DNA of 64,000 nucleotides from positions 1-64,000 of the forward strand of contig CAKTOB010000010.1 of assembly GCA_934589525.1 (NCBI GenBank), given 5' to 3'. This DNA is from an uncultured Oscillospiraceae bacterium. Lineage in GTDB: Bacteria; Bacillota; Clostridia; Oscillospirales; Oscillospiraceae. Shown here in pieces: positions 8,639 through 16,501 of this stretch; position 1 is the stretch's first letter; each line of letters starts with the position of its first letter. A program made the position numbers and the translations under genes. The notes under the pieces are model-generated. The model saw only the letters and a program-made list of their open reading frames with translations. It was not told where the DNA came from and made no database searches.

Positions 8639-8666
8639 CTTCATACAACATGAAGCCCCGACTGCG
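8639..8666 (-). promoter_or_regulatory. Predicted antiterminator helix of the liv leader
   Basis: CTTCAT (8655-8650) pairs with ATGAAG (8644-8639), and just outside it CGCAGTCG (8666-8659) pairs with CGGCTGCG (8635-8628), eight pairs with one G-T, across a small internal loop. The outer helix takes bases from the 5' arm of the terminator, so the two structures exclude each other. Confidence 0.65.
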
Positions 8667-8669
8667 CAA

Positions 8670-8810
8670 CTACCCCATAATTCGCAGGCTCAGTGCGCAC
8701 ACCTCAGCGATCCGCAAACCGGCTAGTAGGATAACGGGAATTATCAAGCAAGCGGCAACGGACCGAACCTGCCGGAGTTCCATCTTTTCATTGTGCATTT
8801 TCTGAAACAT
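8670..8810 (-). CDS. Predicted leader peptide of the liv operon (46 residues)
   Basis: This short frame begins 24 bases after the expected transcription start. It has a near-perfect ribosome site, AAGGAGG (8825-8819), eight bases before its ATG. Residues 22-34 read LIIPVILLAGLRI, and further Val, Leu and Ile codons follow to the end. The cluster uses TTG, ATA, ATT, GTT, ATC and two consecutive CTA codons; ATA and CTA look uncommon in the surrounding genes. The stop codon UAG (8672-8670) lies three bases before the antiterminator strand, so a ribosome that finishes would cover that strand and let the terminator form. A ribosome stalled on the Leu/Ile/Val codons would leave it free. The alternative is a small membrane peptide with its own role. 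Confidence 0.72.
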   Translation of the reverse strand: MFQKMHNEKMELRQVRSVAACLIIPVILLAGLRIAEVCALSLRIMG

Positions 8811-8840
8811 TTCCGTTACCTCCTTGTTGAATGTGAGCAT

Positions 8841-8869
8841 ATTGTATCTCTCACAAGGACATTTGTCAA
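8841..8869 (-). promoter_or_regulatory. Promoter of the liv operon
   Basis: TTGACA (8869-8864), 17-base spacer, TACAAT (8846-8841) on the minus strand, close to consensus. Transcription should begin near 8834. Confidence 0.85.
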
Positions 8870-8977
8870 CAAGGTAAACACCACTAATGTTATTTTATAA
8901 TTCCTTCATTTTTTGTACAAAAATCACAATGTGTCATCTGTCATTCCTTCTCGGACACCTGTCCGCCCACTGTAGCA

Positions 8978-9011
8978 AAAATCCCGGAGCCTCGAAAAGC
9001 TCCGGGATTTT
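8978..9011 (-). terminator. Terminator after the penicillin-binding protein gene
   Basis: AAAATCCCGGAGC pairs with GCTCCGGGATTTT around an 8-base loop, with T residues following on the minus strand. It ends the nfo-ftsW-pbp transcript just before the liv promoter region. Confidence 0.9.
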
Positions 9012-9013
9012 CA

Positions 9014-10390
9014 TCATCTTTGTTGGTCCAATTCCGCCTTGCACACGGGAAGGATCTGGGAAAGCACCGGCACACAGGCCGCGCTGCCGTAGCCGCCGTT
9101 TTCCACGACGACAATAAAGGCCAGAGGATAGTTTTCATCTGCCAGGAACCCGGCGAACATGGCGTTGGACTTCTGTCCCCCGCCCAGCTGGCTGGTGCCG
9201 GATTTGGCGCAGACGGAGAGACCGGGGAAATGGCCGTCACCATAGATGGTCTGAACATTGTTGCGCAGATAGCCCTTCAGCTTTTCCGCGATCTTTTCGC
9301 TCATGATCCGCCCGGTGGACTTGGCCTGGGCTTCATATACAGTCTCCCCGTTTCGCTCCACGGAGGCTACCAGATAGGGCTCCACCCCTTTTCCTCCGGC
9401 GGCAACGGTTCCCAGGAAGGTCATAAACCGTGCCGGGTTAATAAGGTCCGAGTGCTGGCCGATGCAGCTCCAGGCAAAGGAAGCGCCGCCGGTATTGGAA
9501 ATATCGTAATTTCCCCGGGCGCTGGTCACGCCGTCGAAGAACACCGGGTCCGTAATGCCGTATTTCGCAACGTACTTTTCCATGTTCTTTCTGCCGACCA
9601 GCTTGGCGATTTGGGCAAAGCTGCAATTGCAGGAATGGGCCAGGGCGCCTTTTAAGTCCAGGGTGCCGTGGGCGGTCTCACAGGTAACGGCCTCGGTTCC
9701 GTATTCGTAGGCCCCGTCGCAGTAGAAGGTCATATTTTCAATATCCGGCACACATTCAAGGGCCGCCGCCGCAGTGACGATTTTATAAATAGAGCCCGGC
9801 ACATAGGTAGACTGCAAAAACCGGTTCAGGTAAACGCCCTCGTATTTTCCGGAGGTATCCCCCGCTATATCCGGCACATTGTCCGGGTCATAGGTCGGAG
9901 ACGTCACGGCGCAGAGGATCTGGCCGGTTTGATAGTTGTAGATGCCCACGGTGCCCTTGCGCCCGTTGAGGGCTTCCAGGGCCGCATTCTGCACGGCGGC
10001 AGAAAGTCCCAGGCGGATCACACCGTCGCTGCCATTGTAGTCATACAGACCGCTGACCTTGTCATAGCCCGCCATTATGGCGGCGTAATTTGTAACGGCC
10101 CCCGCCTGGATGCTGCCGTTCCGGTCCCCCAGCCAGTGCATGGTCGAGGCCCGGGTCTGGGCATTGTCGGAATAGGCCCTGCCGTCGGTCATGTCCAGCA
10201 GCAGCACCCCGTCCCGGTCCACCACGGTACCTCTGCCCAGATTGCTGTTTTTGTAGATATGGGGGGAACCCGTAGAAACGATCCACCGGTCGGCTTGCAG
10301 CACATACTCCCCTACAAAAAAGCCCATGCCCCCCAGAAGCAGCCCTACAAAAAGGAACATCATCCAGGTTCTTTTGGTTACTCTGTTCAT
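9014..10390 (-). CDS. Class B penicillin-binding protein (peptidoglycan transpeptidase)
   Basis: A 458-residue membrane-anchored D,D-transpeptidase with one N-terminal membrane helix (residues 10-30), a short pedestal and a penicillin-binding domain from about residue 145. Active-site motifs are intact: SIYK (Ser200, Lys203), SCN (253-255) and KSGT (396-399). It is short for a PBP2/FtsI protein, like the compact PBPs found beside FHA/FtsW proteins in Clostridia. The ATG at 10390 has AGGAG seven bases upstream. The stop codon of the FtsW/RodA-type glycosyltransferase gene lies ten bases upstream, so the two probably form one SEDS-PBP synthase. Elongation, division or spore cortex roles cannot be told apart here. 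Confidence 0.9.
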   Translation of the reverse strand: MNRVTKRTWMMFLFVGLLLGGMGFFVGEYVLQADRWIVSTGSPHIYKNSNLGRGTVVDRDGVLLLDMTDGRAYSDNAQTRASTMHWLGDRNGSIQAGAVTNYAAIMAGYDKVSGLYDYNGSDGVIRLGLSAAVQNAALEALNGRKGTVGIYNYQTGQILCAVTSPTYDPDNVPDIAGDTSGKYEGVYLNRFLQSTYVPGSIYKIVTAAAALECVPDIENMTFYCDGAYEYGTEAVTCETAHGTLDLKGALAHSCNCSFAQIAKLVGRKNMEKYVAKYGITDPVFFDGVTSARGNYDISNTGGASFAWSCIGQHSDLINPARFMTFLGTVAAGGKGVEPYLVASVERNGETVYEAQAKSTGRIMSEKIAEKLKGYLRNNVQTIYGDGHFPGLSVCAKSGTSQLGGGQKSNAMFAGFLADENYPLAFIVVVENGGYGSAACVPVLSQILPVCKAELDQQR

Positions 10391-10400
10391 TGGTATACTC

Positions 10401-12110
10401 CTATTTGTTAAATCGCACGGCGAAGCTGGCATTCTGCCGGGTATCCGCCGCTTTTACAAAGGCCAGCAGCCCCCAGGCACCGATCATACTGGTTCCGCCA
10501 TTGGAAAGGAAGGGAAATGTCACGCCGGTAAAGGGCAGAATATCCACGGTGCCCAGGCAGTTGAGAGATGCCTGGATCAGCAGGATCCCCGCCGCGGTAC
10601 ACCCGCCGATGCAGTAAAAGCTGCTGCGGGAAACCCGGGAGGTGCGCATAGAAAACAGGCCCAGTACGGAAATTGCCAGCACCGCCTGCAGCGCCATCAG
10701 CAGGCCCCATTCCTCGGAAATGGTGGCAAATACAATATCCGAGTCCGCCGCAAATACCTTTTGCAGATACCCGTTCCCCGGCCCTAAACCGTAGAGGCCG
10801 CCGGAGGCAATGCACATAATGGCCTGGGTCTGCTGATAGCCAGAGGTATAGGGGCTTTCCCAGATGTGCCGCCAGCTGGCGAACCGATTCATGGCATGGG
10901 GGGCGATCCGGATGGCCAAGACCCCCGCAAAAGCCAGAGCCGTACAGGCCAAAGCAATGGTACCTACGCTGCCGGAACGAAGATAGGCGATAATGAGGAA
11001 GGCACAGAAGAAAATCATGGCCGTTCCAAAGTCATTCATAATGGCAAGCAGCCCGCAAATCACAATGGAATAGGCAATGAACAAAACGAGATTCCGTTTG
11101 TTCATGATCCGGTCCATGGTGGAGGCTCCGGCGTACACAAAGCACACCTTGGAAAGCTCCGAAGGCTGTAGGGACATGCCGCCGATCACCAGCCAGTTTT
11201 TGGCCCCGTAATACTCCTTGCCGAACAGCAGCGTAATGACCAAAAAGCCTACGCCTGCCAAAACAGCCAGATACCGTACACGCTTGGCCCGCTCCAGATC
11301 CCGCAGGGACCAGCCGATCACCAAGAACATGATGACTCCCATAAACATGGCCGCAGACTGTTTCCCCAATTCTCCGGGCTTTACCGTGGCAATGGCCGCC
11401 ACGCCGATGGAGCATAGGAAAAAGGCCAGGGTCTCCACCTCGAAGGAGCTTCTTCGAATCATCAAATAGAAAAAGAACAGCATCCACTGGCAGACCATCA
11501 CGCTGCCGAAGCCCAGAAGGTACAGCCGATACTCCTCTGCCGGTCCGTTCAGCAGGAAGCCGAGCACCATCGTCATTTGCAGCAGCGTCAAAATCAGCAG
11601 GCCTAACAGGCCGCTCCACCCGCTGGAGCCCTTGGTCCGCAGTTGAGACTGGAGCTGCTCCTGCCGCTTGGTAATGGGCTGCAGGGTCATATCCACGCCG
11701 CCGATGGACACCGTATCCCCTTCGTGAAGGGCGCAGATGTCCACCCGGTCCCCGTTGACCCAGGTGCCGGTTTTGGAGCTGGCATCGGAGATGGTCCAGC
11801 TGCCGTCGTCATAACGGGTCAAGACTGCGTGATTCCGGGATACCGTAGAAAGGGCAATGGTAATATCGCTGCTTTTGCTTCTTCCAATGACATTTTCCCA
11901 GTGGGTCACCGCCACCTGGGAGCCGTCGGAAAACTTCAGCCACGCCCAGATCTCCGGCTCCCGGCGGAAAAAGATCAAAGGCCTCGCACAGTGCAGCAGC
12001 AGCCACAGGCCCAGAGCCGGTACAAAATACCGGGAAATGGCCAGGAATACCGCCGCATATGTATCTCTGGACGCTAAGACCAGATTCAATACCTCGTGTA
12101 GTTGGTTCAA
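10401..12110 (-). CDS. FHA domain fused to FtsW/RodA/SpoVE-family SEDS protein
   Basis: A 569-residue fusion. Residues 20-42 form one membrane helix, residues 65-140 a forkhead-associated domain with the phosphothreonine-binding residues visible (GRS 76-78, SRNH 91-94, TGTWVNG 114-120), and from about 165 a multi-helix SEDS glycosyltransferase. SEDS proteins polymerise lipid II with a partner PBP, here the next gene. The FHA part suggests control by a Ser/Thr kinase, though none is present in this window. Translation starts at a TTG (12110) eight bases after AAGGAG, and the TTGA overlaps the nfo stop, giving translational coupling. Confidence 0.9.
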   Translation of the reverse strand: MNQLHEVLNLVLASRDTYAAVFLAISRYFVPALGLWLLLHCARPLIFFRREPEIWAWLKFSDGSQVAVTHWENVIGRSKSSDITIALSTVSRNHAVLTRYDDGSWTISDASSKTGTWVNGDRVDICALHEGDTVSIGGVDMTLQPITKRQEQLQSQLRTKGSSGWSGLLGLLILTLLQMTMVLGFLLNGPAEEYRLYLLGFGSVMVCQWMLFFFYLMIRRSSFEVETLAFFLCSIGVAAIATVKPGELGKQSAAMFMGVIMFLVIGWSLRDLERAKRVRYLAVLAGVGFLVITLLFGKEYYGAKNWLVIGGMSLQPSELSKVCFVYAGASTMDRIMNKRNLVLFIAYSIVICGLLAIMNDFGTAMIFFCAFLIIAYLRSGSVGTIALACTALAFAGVLAIRIAPHAMNRFASWRHIWESPYTSGYQQTQAIMCIASGGLYGLGPGNGYLQKVFAADSDIVFATISEEWGLLMALQAVLAISVLGLFSMRTSRVSRSSFYCIGGCTAAGILLIQASLNCLGTVDILPFTGVTFPFLSNGGTSMIGAWGLLAFVKAADTRQNASFAVRFNK

Positions 12111-12955
12111 AATGTCGTCTCCTTGTAAATGCTCCCCATCCTGCGCAGCATTTTGATTTCCCGTTCGTAGCCGTCCAGGTTGTTGGGGGTCTCCAAAATC
12201 ATGGGCTTTCCGGCAAAGGACGGATGGTCCACAATGCGCTGGAAGGCCTCTATTCCGATTTGACCTTGGCCGATGCGCTCGTGCCGGTCCTTGTGGCTGC
12301 CGCAGGGGCTCATAGAGTCATTCAGATGCAGGGCCATCAGTCGGTCCAGCCCTACCACCCGGTCAAATTCCTCCAGGACCCCATCCAGGTTCCCGGCCAA
12401 ATCATATCCGGCATCGAATACATGGCAGGTATCCATACAGATGCCCACCTTGGGGCTGCCCACGGCATCTAAAATCATGCGCATCTCTTCGAAGCTTCTC
12501 CCCATCTCGCTTCCCTTCCCTGCCATGGTTTCAAGCAGAACGGTAACGGGATAGTCCGGCTCCAGGGCCTTCCGCAGCGCTTGGGCAATGTAGTCGATCC
12601 CCTGCTCCACCCCCTGGCCCACATGACTTCCGGGATGGATGTTGTAGAAGTTCCCGGGGAACACCGAAAGCCGCCGTAGATCATCCTCCAGGATCTCCCG
12701 GGAGAAACCCCGGACCTCCTCGTTTCTGCCGCAAAGATTCATGATATAAGGGCCATGGGCTACAAAGGGCCCGATGTGGCAGTACTGCATCAGCCGCGTT
12801 GCGTTTGAAACATCAATGGGGTCCTGGGGCTTGCAGCGGCCGCTCCGTGGATTTCTCGTAAAGAAGGCCAATGTATTGGCATCCATGGCCTTGCACTGCC
12901 GGATCATTACCCCATAACCGCTGACAGAGGACATATGGCATCCCAGCACCAGCAT
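12107..12955 (-). CDS. nfo: Endonuclease IV (AP endonuclease, Nfo)
   Basis: A 282-residue TIM-barrel AP endonuclease that cuts 5' to abasic sites in base excision repair. It starts with LGCHMSSVSG, carries metal-ligand segments FYNIHPGSH, LLETMAGKG, GICMDTCHVFDAGYD and LHLNDS, and ends with ILETPNN. The length is normal for the family. The ATG follows AAAGGGGTG. It is the first gene of a three-gene unit with the SEDS protein and PBP; the tie between DNA repair and wall synthesis looks positional only. Confidence 0.95.
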   Translation of the reverse strand: MLVLGCHMSSVSGYGVMIRQCKAMDANTLAFFTRNPRSGRCKPQDPIDVSNATRLMQYCHIGPFVAHGPYIMNLCGRNEEVRGFSREILEDDLRRLSVFPGNFYNIHPGSHVGQGVEQGIDYIAQALRKALEPDYPVTVLLETMAGKGSEMGRSFEEMRMILDAVGSPKVGICMDTCHVFDAGYDLAGNLDGVLEEFDRVVGLDRLMALHLNDSMSPCGSHKDRHERIGQGQIGIEAFQRIVDHPSFAGKPMILETPNNLDGYEREIKMLRRMGSIYKETTF

Positions 12956-13044
12956 CTCGGGTCACCCCTTTCAGGAACTTTTGCCATATGGTATCATATT
13001 TTTTCAAAAAAATCAAATTATCGTTTTCTTTGGTCACGGTCTTA

Positions 13045-13053
13045 TGCTATAAT
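13045..13053 (+). promoter_or_regulatory. Extended -10 promoter of the WYL regulator gene
   Basis: TGCTATAAT is a perfect TATAAT (13048-13053) with an upstream TGn; the -35 region is poor. The same string TATGCTATAAT recurs before ylmH. Confidence 0.6.
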
Positions 13054-13086
13054 AGAAGGGAAAAACCGGGAGAGGAAGTGGCATTC

Positions 13087-14088
13087 ATGGCAAAATCCGA
13101 TAAACAGCGGCTGATCATCCTGTATATTTGGGACTACCTGCAAAAAAACTCCCACCAGAATCATCCGGTGAGAGCCATAGAATTGCAGGAAATGCTGGAA
13201 CAAAAAGGGATCCTGTGTGACAGAAAGACCATTTACTCCAACATCGCCGTCCTACAGGAATTTGGCGTAGATATTTTGATCTATCGGGGAAAAAACGGCG
13301 GCTATTACATCGGGGAGCGGGAATTTCAGCTGCCGGAACTGAAGCTGCTGATTTCCGCGGTCCAGTCCAGCCGGTTTCTTACGGAGGAAAAATCCCTGGA
13401 GCTCATCCAGAAGCTCTGCAAGCTCACCAGCCAGCAGGAGGCGGAACAGGTCTGCCGGAATGTAGTAGTGGCCGGGCGCATCAAAAGCATGAACCAATCC
13501 ATCTACTACGAGGTGGACACCATCCAGGAGGCCATTGTCAACAATTGCCAGATTTCCTTCCGCTATTTTGACTGGGGGCTGGACGGCAGGCCCCGGTTCC
13601 GGGACAAGGACTATACCGCCAGTCCCTACGGTATTTACCAGGACAATGAGAACTGTTACCTTCTGGCCCTGTCTCCCCGCCACGGCGTGACCAATTACCG
13701 GGTGGACCGAATGAGCCAGATCACCCTTCTGCCCCAACAGCGGGAGCCCTGCCCGGAGCTGACAGGTCAGGCCCTGAACGACTACGCCCAGAAGCAATTC
13801 CATATGTTTAACGGCAAAAGAGTTCAGGTAAAAATGCGCTTTCACAAAAGTCTGACCAACGTGGTGGTAGACCGGTTCGGCTCCAGCGTGATGCTGTTTC
13901 CAGATGGGGAAGACCATTTTGTCTTTACCGCTGATGTGGCCCAGAGTCCCATGTTTTTAAGCTGGGTCATCGGCTTTGGGGACAAGGCAAAGATCCTCTA
14001 CCCCGCCAGCGTCCAAAAAGCCTGTCAAGACCTCTGCCGCCAGGTCATCGCCCAGTATCAGGCCAGTGAAAAGGAGGAGAAAACCTGA
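13087..14088 (+). CDS. WYL-domain helix-turn-helix transcriptional regulator
   Basis: A 333-residue regulator. Residues 5-75 form a DeoR/YafY-like winged helix (LQEMLEQKGILCDRKTIYSNIAVLQ), and residues 140-230 a WYL domain with ISFRYFDW, ASPYGIY and NCYLLALSPRHGVTNYRVDRM; the family aromatic positions are replaced in part. A WCX-like C-terminal region follows. WYL domains bind nucleic acids or nucleotides and often sense DNA damage, though no target is suggested by the neighbours. The ATG at 13087 has AGAGGAAG upstream; a longer in-frame start lies before the -10 box. The last 31 bases overlap the convergent lipoprotein gene. Confidence 0.87.
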   Translation: MAKSDKQRLIILYIWDYLQKNSHQNHPVRAIELQEMLEQKGILCDRKTIYSNIAVLQEFGVDILIYRGKNGGYYIGEREFQLPELKLLISAVQSSRFLTEEKSLELIQKLCKLTSQQEAEQVCRNVVVAGRIKSMNQSIYYEVDTIQEAIVNNCQISFRYFDWGLDGRPRFRDKDYTASPYGIYQDNENCYLLALSPRHGVTNYRVDRMSQITLLPQQREPCPELTGQALNDYAQKQFHMFNGKRVQVKMRFHKSLTNVVVDRFGSSVMLFPDGEDHFVFTADVAQSPMFLSWVIGFGDKAKILYPASVQKACQDLCRQVIAQYQASEKEEKT

Positions 14089-14546
14089 CTCCAAACGATT
14101 TGGGCATCCCCGGTGCCCTCTGCCGGACACTGGACCGTCAGGCAGTAATGGTAATTTCCGTCGTCCAAAACCGTCCCCCGCCCCAGCCGGTCGCCGGTCT
14201 CTCCCGTGGCTGCCCAGACAAACTCGTAGCGCTTGATCCCATCGGCCGCCGTCTCCATGACGGTCAGGTCCTCTCGCCTGCGGCCGCAAAGGGTTTTGAA
14301 GGTGGCGTCCAGATCTCCAGCCTCCAGCACCTCCACCCCGATTTCATAGTCTTCCGTAAGGTAAAACTGCCCTGTAGGCGTTTCCAATACCTCCTGCCCT
14401 TCTTCCCCGGGAAGATCCACCAAGATCTCCCGGGGCTGGGCCGCCGCCGGAACGTCCAATACATCCGCCACGGTTTCAAAGGTCTCCTGACTGCCGCATC
14501 CAGCCAAAAGCAGCAGAAGCATTCCCAACAGCATACTCTTTTTCAA
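14058..14546 (-). CDS. Small lipoprotein of unknown function
   Basis: A 162-residue predicted lipoprotein: an N-terminal KKSMLLGMLLLLLAGC signal with the lipid Cys at residue 17, then an acidic linker and a compact domain containing FYLTEDYEIGVEV and KRYEFVWAATGETGDRLGRGTVLDDGNYHY. I do not recognise the domain. AGGAGG lies seven bases before the TTG at 14546, so TTG is preferred to the ATG at 14552, which is almost on top of the ribosome site. Only 27 bases separate this start from the divergent DUF1294 gene. The 3' end overlaps the WYL gene. Confidence 0.7.
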   Translation of the reverse strand: MKKSMLLGMLLLLLAGCGSQETFETVADVLDVPAAAQPREILVDLPGEEGQEVLETPTGQFYLTEDYEIGVEVLEAGDLDATFKTLCGRRREDLTVMETAADGIKRYEFVWAATGETGDRLGRGTVLDDGNYHYCLTVQCPAEGTGDAQIVWSQVFSSFSLA

Positions 14547-14573
14547 AAACATCCCTCCTGAAAGGTCCATTCC

Positions 14574-14855
14574 ATGAAAGAAATTCTGATCCTGTATCTG
14601 CTATTAATCAATGCCGCAGCCTTCCTGCTTATGCTGATCGACAAGTGGAAGGCCAAGAAAAATCTATGGCGCATCTCCGAGGCCACCTTGATGTCCACCG
14701 CGCTGCTGGGGGGCGGTATCGGAGCATTGCTTGGAATGTACACCGTTCGGCACAAAACCCGGCACCCCAAATTTACCGTGGGCATTCCCCTGATATTAGC
14801 GGCCCAGATCGGCCTATTCCTGTTTCTCTTGGGAAAATACAAAGGTTTTTTCTGA
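14574..14855 (+). CDS. DUF1294 family membrane protein
   Basis: A 93-residue protein with three membrane helices and the DUF1294 pattern: LIDKWKAKKNLWRISEATLM after the first helix, then GGGIGALLGMYTVRHKTRHPKF. The family is small, widespread and of unknown function. It starts 27 bases from the divergent lipoprotein gene, so its promoter must lie inside that gene. A strong bidirectional terminator follows. Confidence 0.88.
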   Translation: MKEILILYLLLINAAAFLLMLIDKWKAKKNLWRISEATLMSTALLGGGIGALLGMYTVRHKTRHPKFTVGIPLILAAQIGLFLFLLGKYKGFF

Positions 14856-14879
14856 ACGGTTTCGTTTCCTTTATAAAAG

Positions 14880-14916
14880 CATCCCGAATCTTCACGACAA
14901 AGGAAGATTCGGGATG
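14880..14916. terminator. Bidirectional terminator
   Basis: CATCCCGAATCTTC pairs perfectly with GAAGATTCGGGATG (14 bp). It serves the DUF1294 gene on the plus strand and the convergent FAD-protein gene on the minus strand. Confidence 0.85.
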
Positions 14917-14929
14917 TTTCTATTCTATT

Positions 14930-16501
14930 TTACATCTGTTCCAAAATCGCCTCGGCGGTCTGGATGCCGTCAATGGCAGCGGACATAATGCCGCCTGCGT
15001 AGCCCGCCCCTTCGCCGGTGGGGTAAAGCCCCAGAATAGCGGATTGCCGGGTCTCATCTCGCAAAATCCGCACGGGCGAGGAGCTTCTGGTCTCCGGGGC
15101 CGTCAAAACCGCATCCGGGTCCCCAAAGCCCCGGAGCTTCCGGTCCAGCTCCGGCAGAGCCTCCTCCAGGGCTTTTGTGATTTTCTCGGGCAGGCACCGG
15201 TGCAGGTCCGTCCAAACCACCCCCGGGCGATAGGTGGGGGTCACGCTGCCATTTCCCTCGCTGGGTCTTCCCGCCAAAAAGTCCTCCACCCTTTGGGCCG
15301 GGGCCCGGTAGCTGCCGGTCAGGCGGTAGGCCGCTTCTTCGATCTCCCTCTGCCAGGCCATGCCCCCCAGAGGGCCGGGTTCCGGAAATTCCTGGGGATT
15401 TACCGTAACCAGCAGCGCCGCATTGGCGTTTTCGCCTTCCCGGGCGCAATAGCTCATACCGTTGGTAACGGTCCTACCCTCTTCGGAGGCCGCCGCCACC
15501 ACATAGCCGCCGGGGCACATGCAGAAGGTATACACCGTGCTGTCCTGCAAATGCTGCACCAGCTTATAATCCGCCGGAGGCAAATGGGCATTCTGTATCC
15601 CATATTGGGACAAATTGATTTTTTCCTGAAGCTGCTCGATGCGGACGCCCATGGCAAAGGGCTTGGGCTCCATGGGTACATCCTGGGCAAGCAGGGATTC
15701 AAAGGTATCTCTGGCGCTGTGGCCAATGGCCAACACCGCATGGTCACAGGGGATCACCTCACCGCTGTCCAACTCCACACCGGTAAGCCGGTCCCCATCC
15801 AAGCGGAGCTTCGTGACCTGGCTGCAAAAGCGCACCTCGCCGCCCAGAGCCTGAATTCTGCCCCGGAGGTTCTGAACCACCTCCAGAAGCACATCCGTCC
15901 CCACATGGGGCTTGGCATCATAGAGAATGTCCTCCTGGGCACCGGCGGAGACAAACTGCTGTAAAATCCACTGGATCCTTGGATTATTGACGCCGGTGTT
16001 CAGCTTTCCGTCAGAAAAAGTACCGGCGCCCCCTTCTCCAAACTGCACGTTGCTCCGGACGTCCAAGGCCCCTGTGTTCCAGAAGGCATCCACCTTTTTA
16101 TGGCGGGTCCCGGCGTCCTCGCCACGCTCCAGCACAATGGGCCGCTGACCGGCCATGGCCAGAATCAGGGCCGCAAAAATACCGGCAGGGCCGAAGCCAA
16201 TGACCACAGGCCGTTTTTCTCCGCCAGGCCGGAACTTGGGGGGCCGATAACCCTGGACAGGGGCTGAGGCCACCCGCTTGTTCCCGCATTTTTTGAGGAC
16301 CTTGCCCTCCCCGCTTTTGAGGGTCACATCCACCGTATAGATGATTCTGACATCCGGTTTTTTCCGTGCGTCCACGGAACGGCGGGCAATTTGAAGGGTC
16401 CGGATCTCCGAAGGAGAGATCCGCAGGGCTCTGGCTGCCTCATACACCAGGGTCCCCTCATCCTGCCCCGGATACATGGAAATATCTCGTATTCTAAGCA
16501 T
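14930..16501 (-). CDS. FAD-dependent oxidoreductase (COG2509 type)
   Basis: A 523-residue flavoprotein. An N-terminal domain of about 90 residues precedes the dinucleotide-binding motif VVIGFGPAGIFAAL (near residue 100) and ERGEDAGTR. The block VQFGEGGAGTFSDGKLNT is typical of this uncharacterised family, and the C-terminal GEGAGYAGGIMSAA supplies the second FAD contact. The ATG at 16501 follows GGAGG by nine bases and overlaps the end of the preceding flavoprotein by eight bases, so the two form an operon. The substrate is unknown. Confidence 0.88.
   Translation of the reverse strand: MLRIRDISMYPGQDEGTLVYEAARALRISPSEIRTLQIARRSVDARKKPDVRIIYTVDVTLKSGEGKVLKKCGNKRVASAPVQGYRPPKFRPGGEKRPVVIGFGPAGIFAALILAMAGQRPIVLERGEDAGTRHKKVDAFWNTGALDVRSNVQFGEGGAGTFSDGKLNTGVNNPRIQWILQQFVSAGAQEDILYDAKPHVGTDVLLEVVQNLRGRIQALGGEVRFCSQVTKLRLDGDRLTGVELDSGEVIPCDHAVLAIGHSARDTFESLLAQDVPMEPKPFAMGVRIEQLQEKINLSQYGIQNAHLPPADYKLVQHLQDSTVYTFCMCPGGYVVAAASEEGRTVTNGMSYCAREGENANAALLVTVNPQEFPEPGPLGGMAWQREIEEAAYRLTGSYRAPAQRVEDFLAGRPSEGNGSVTPTYRPGVVWTDLHRCLPEKITKALEEALPELDRKLRGFGDPDAVLTAPETRSSSPVRILRDETRQSAILGLYPTGEGAGYAGGIMSAAIDGIQTAEAILEQM

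Noticed and set aside
7452..8726. A 424-codon open frame antisense to livJ on the plus strand
   Set aside because: Its translation is Gly/His/Val-rich low-complexity sequence typical of the opposite strand of a GC-rich gene, and livJ is unambiguous.
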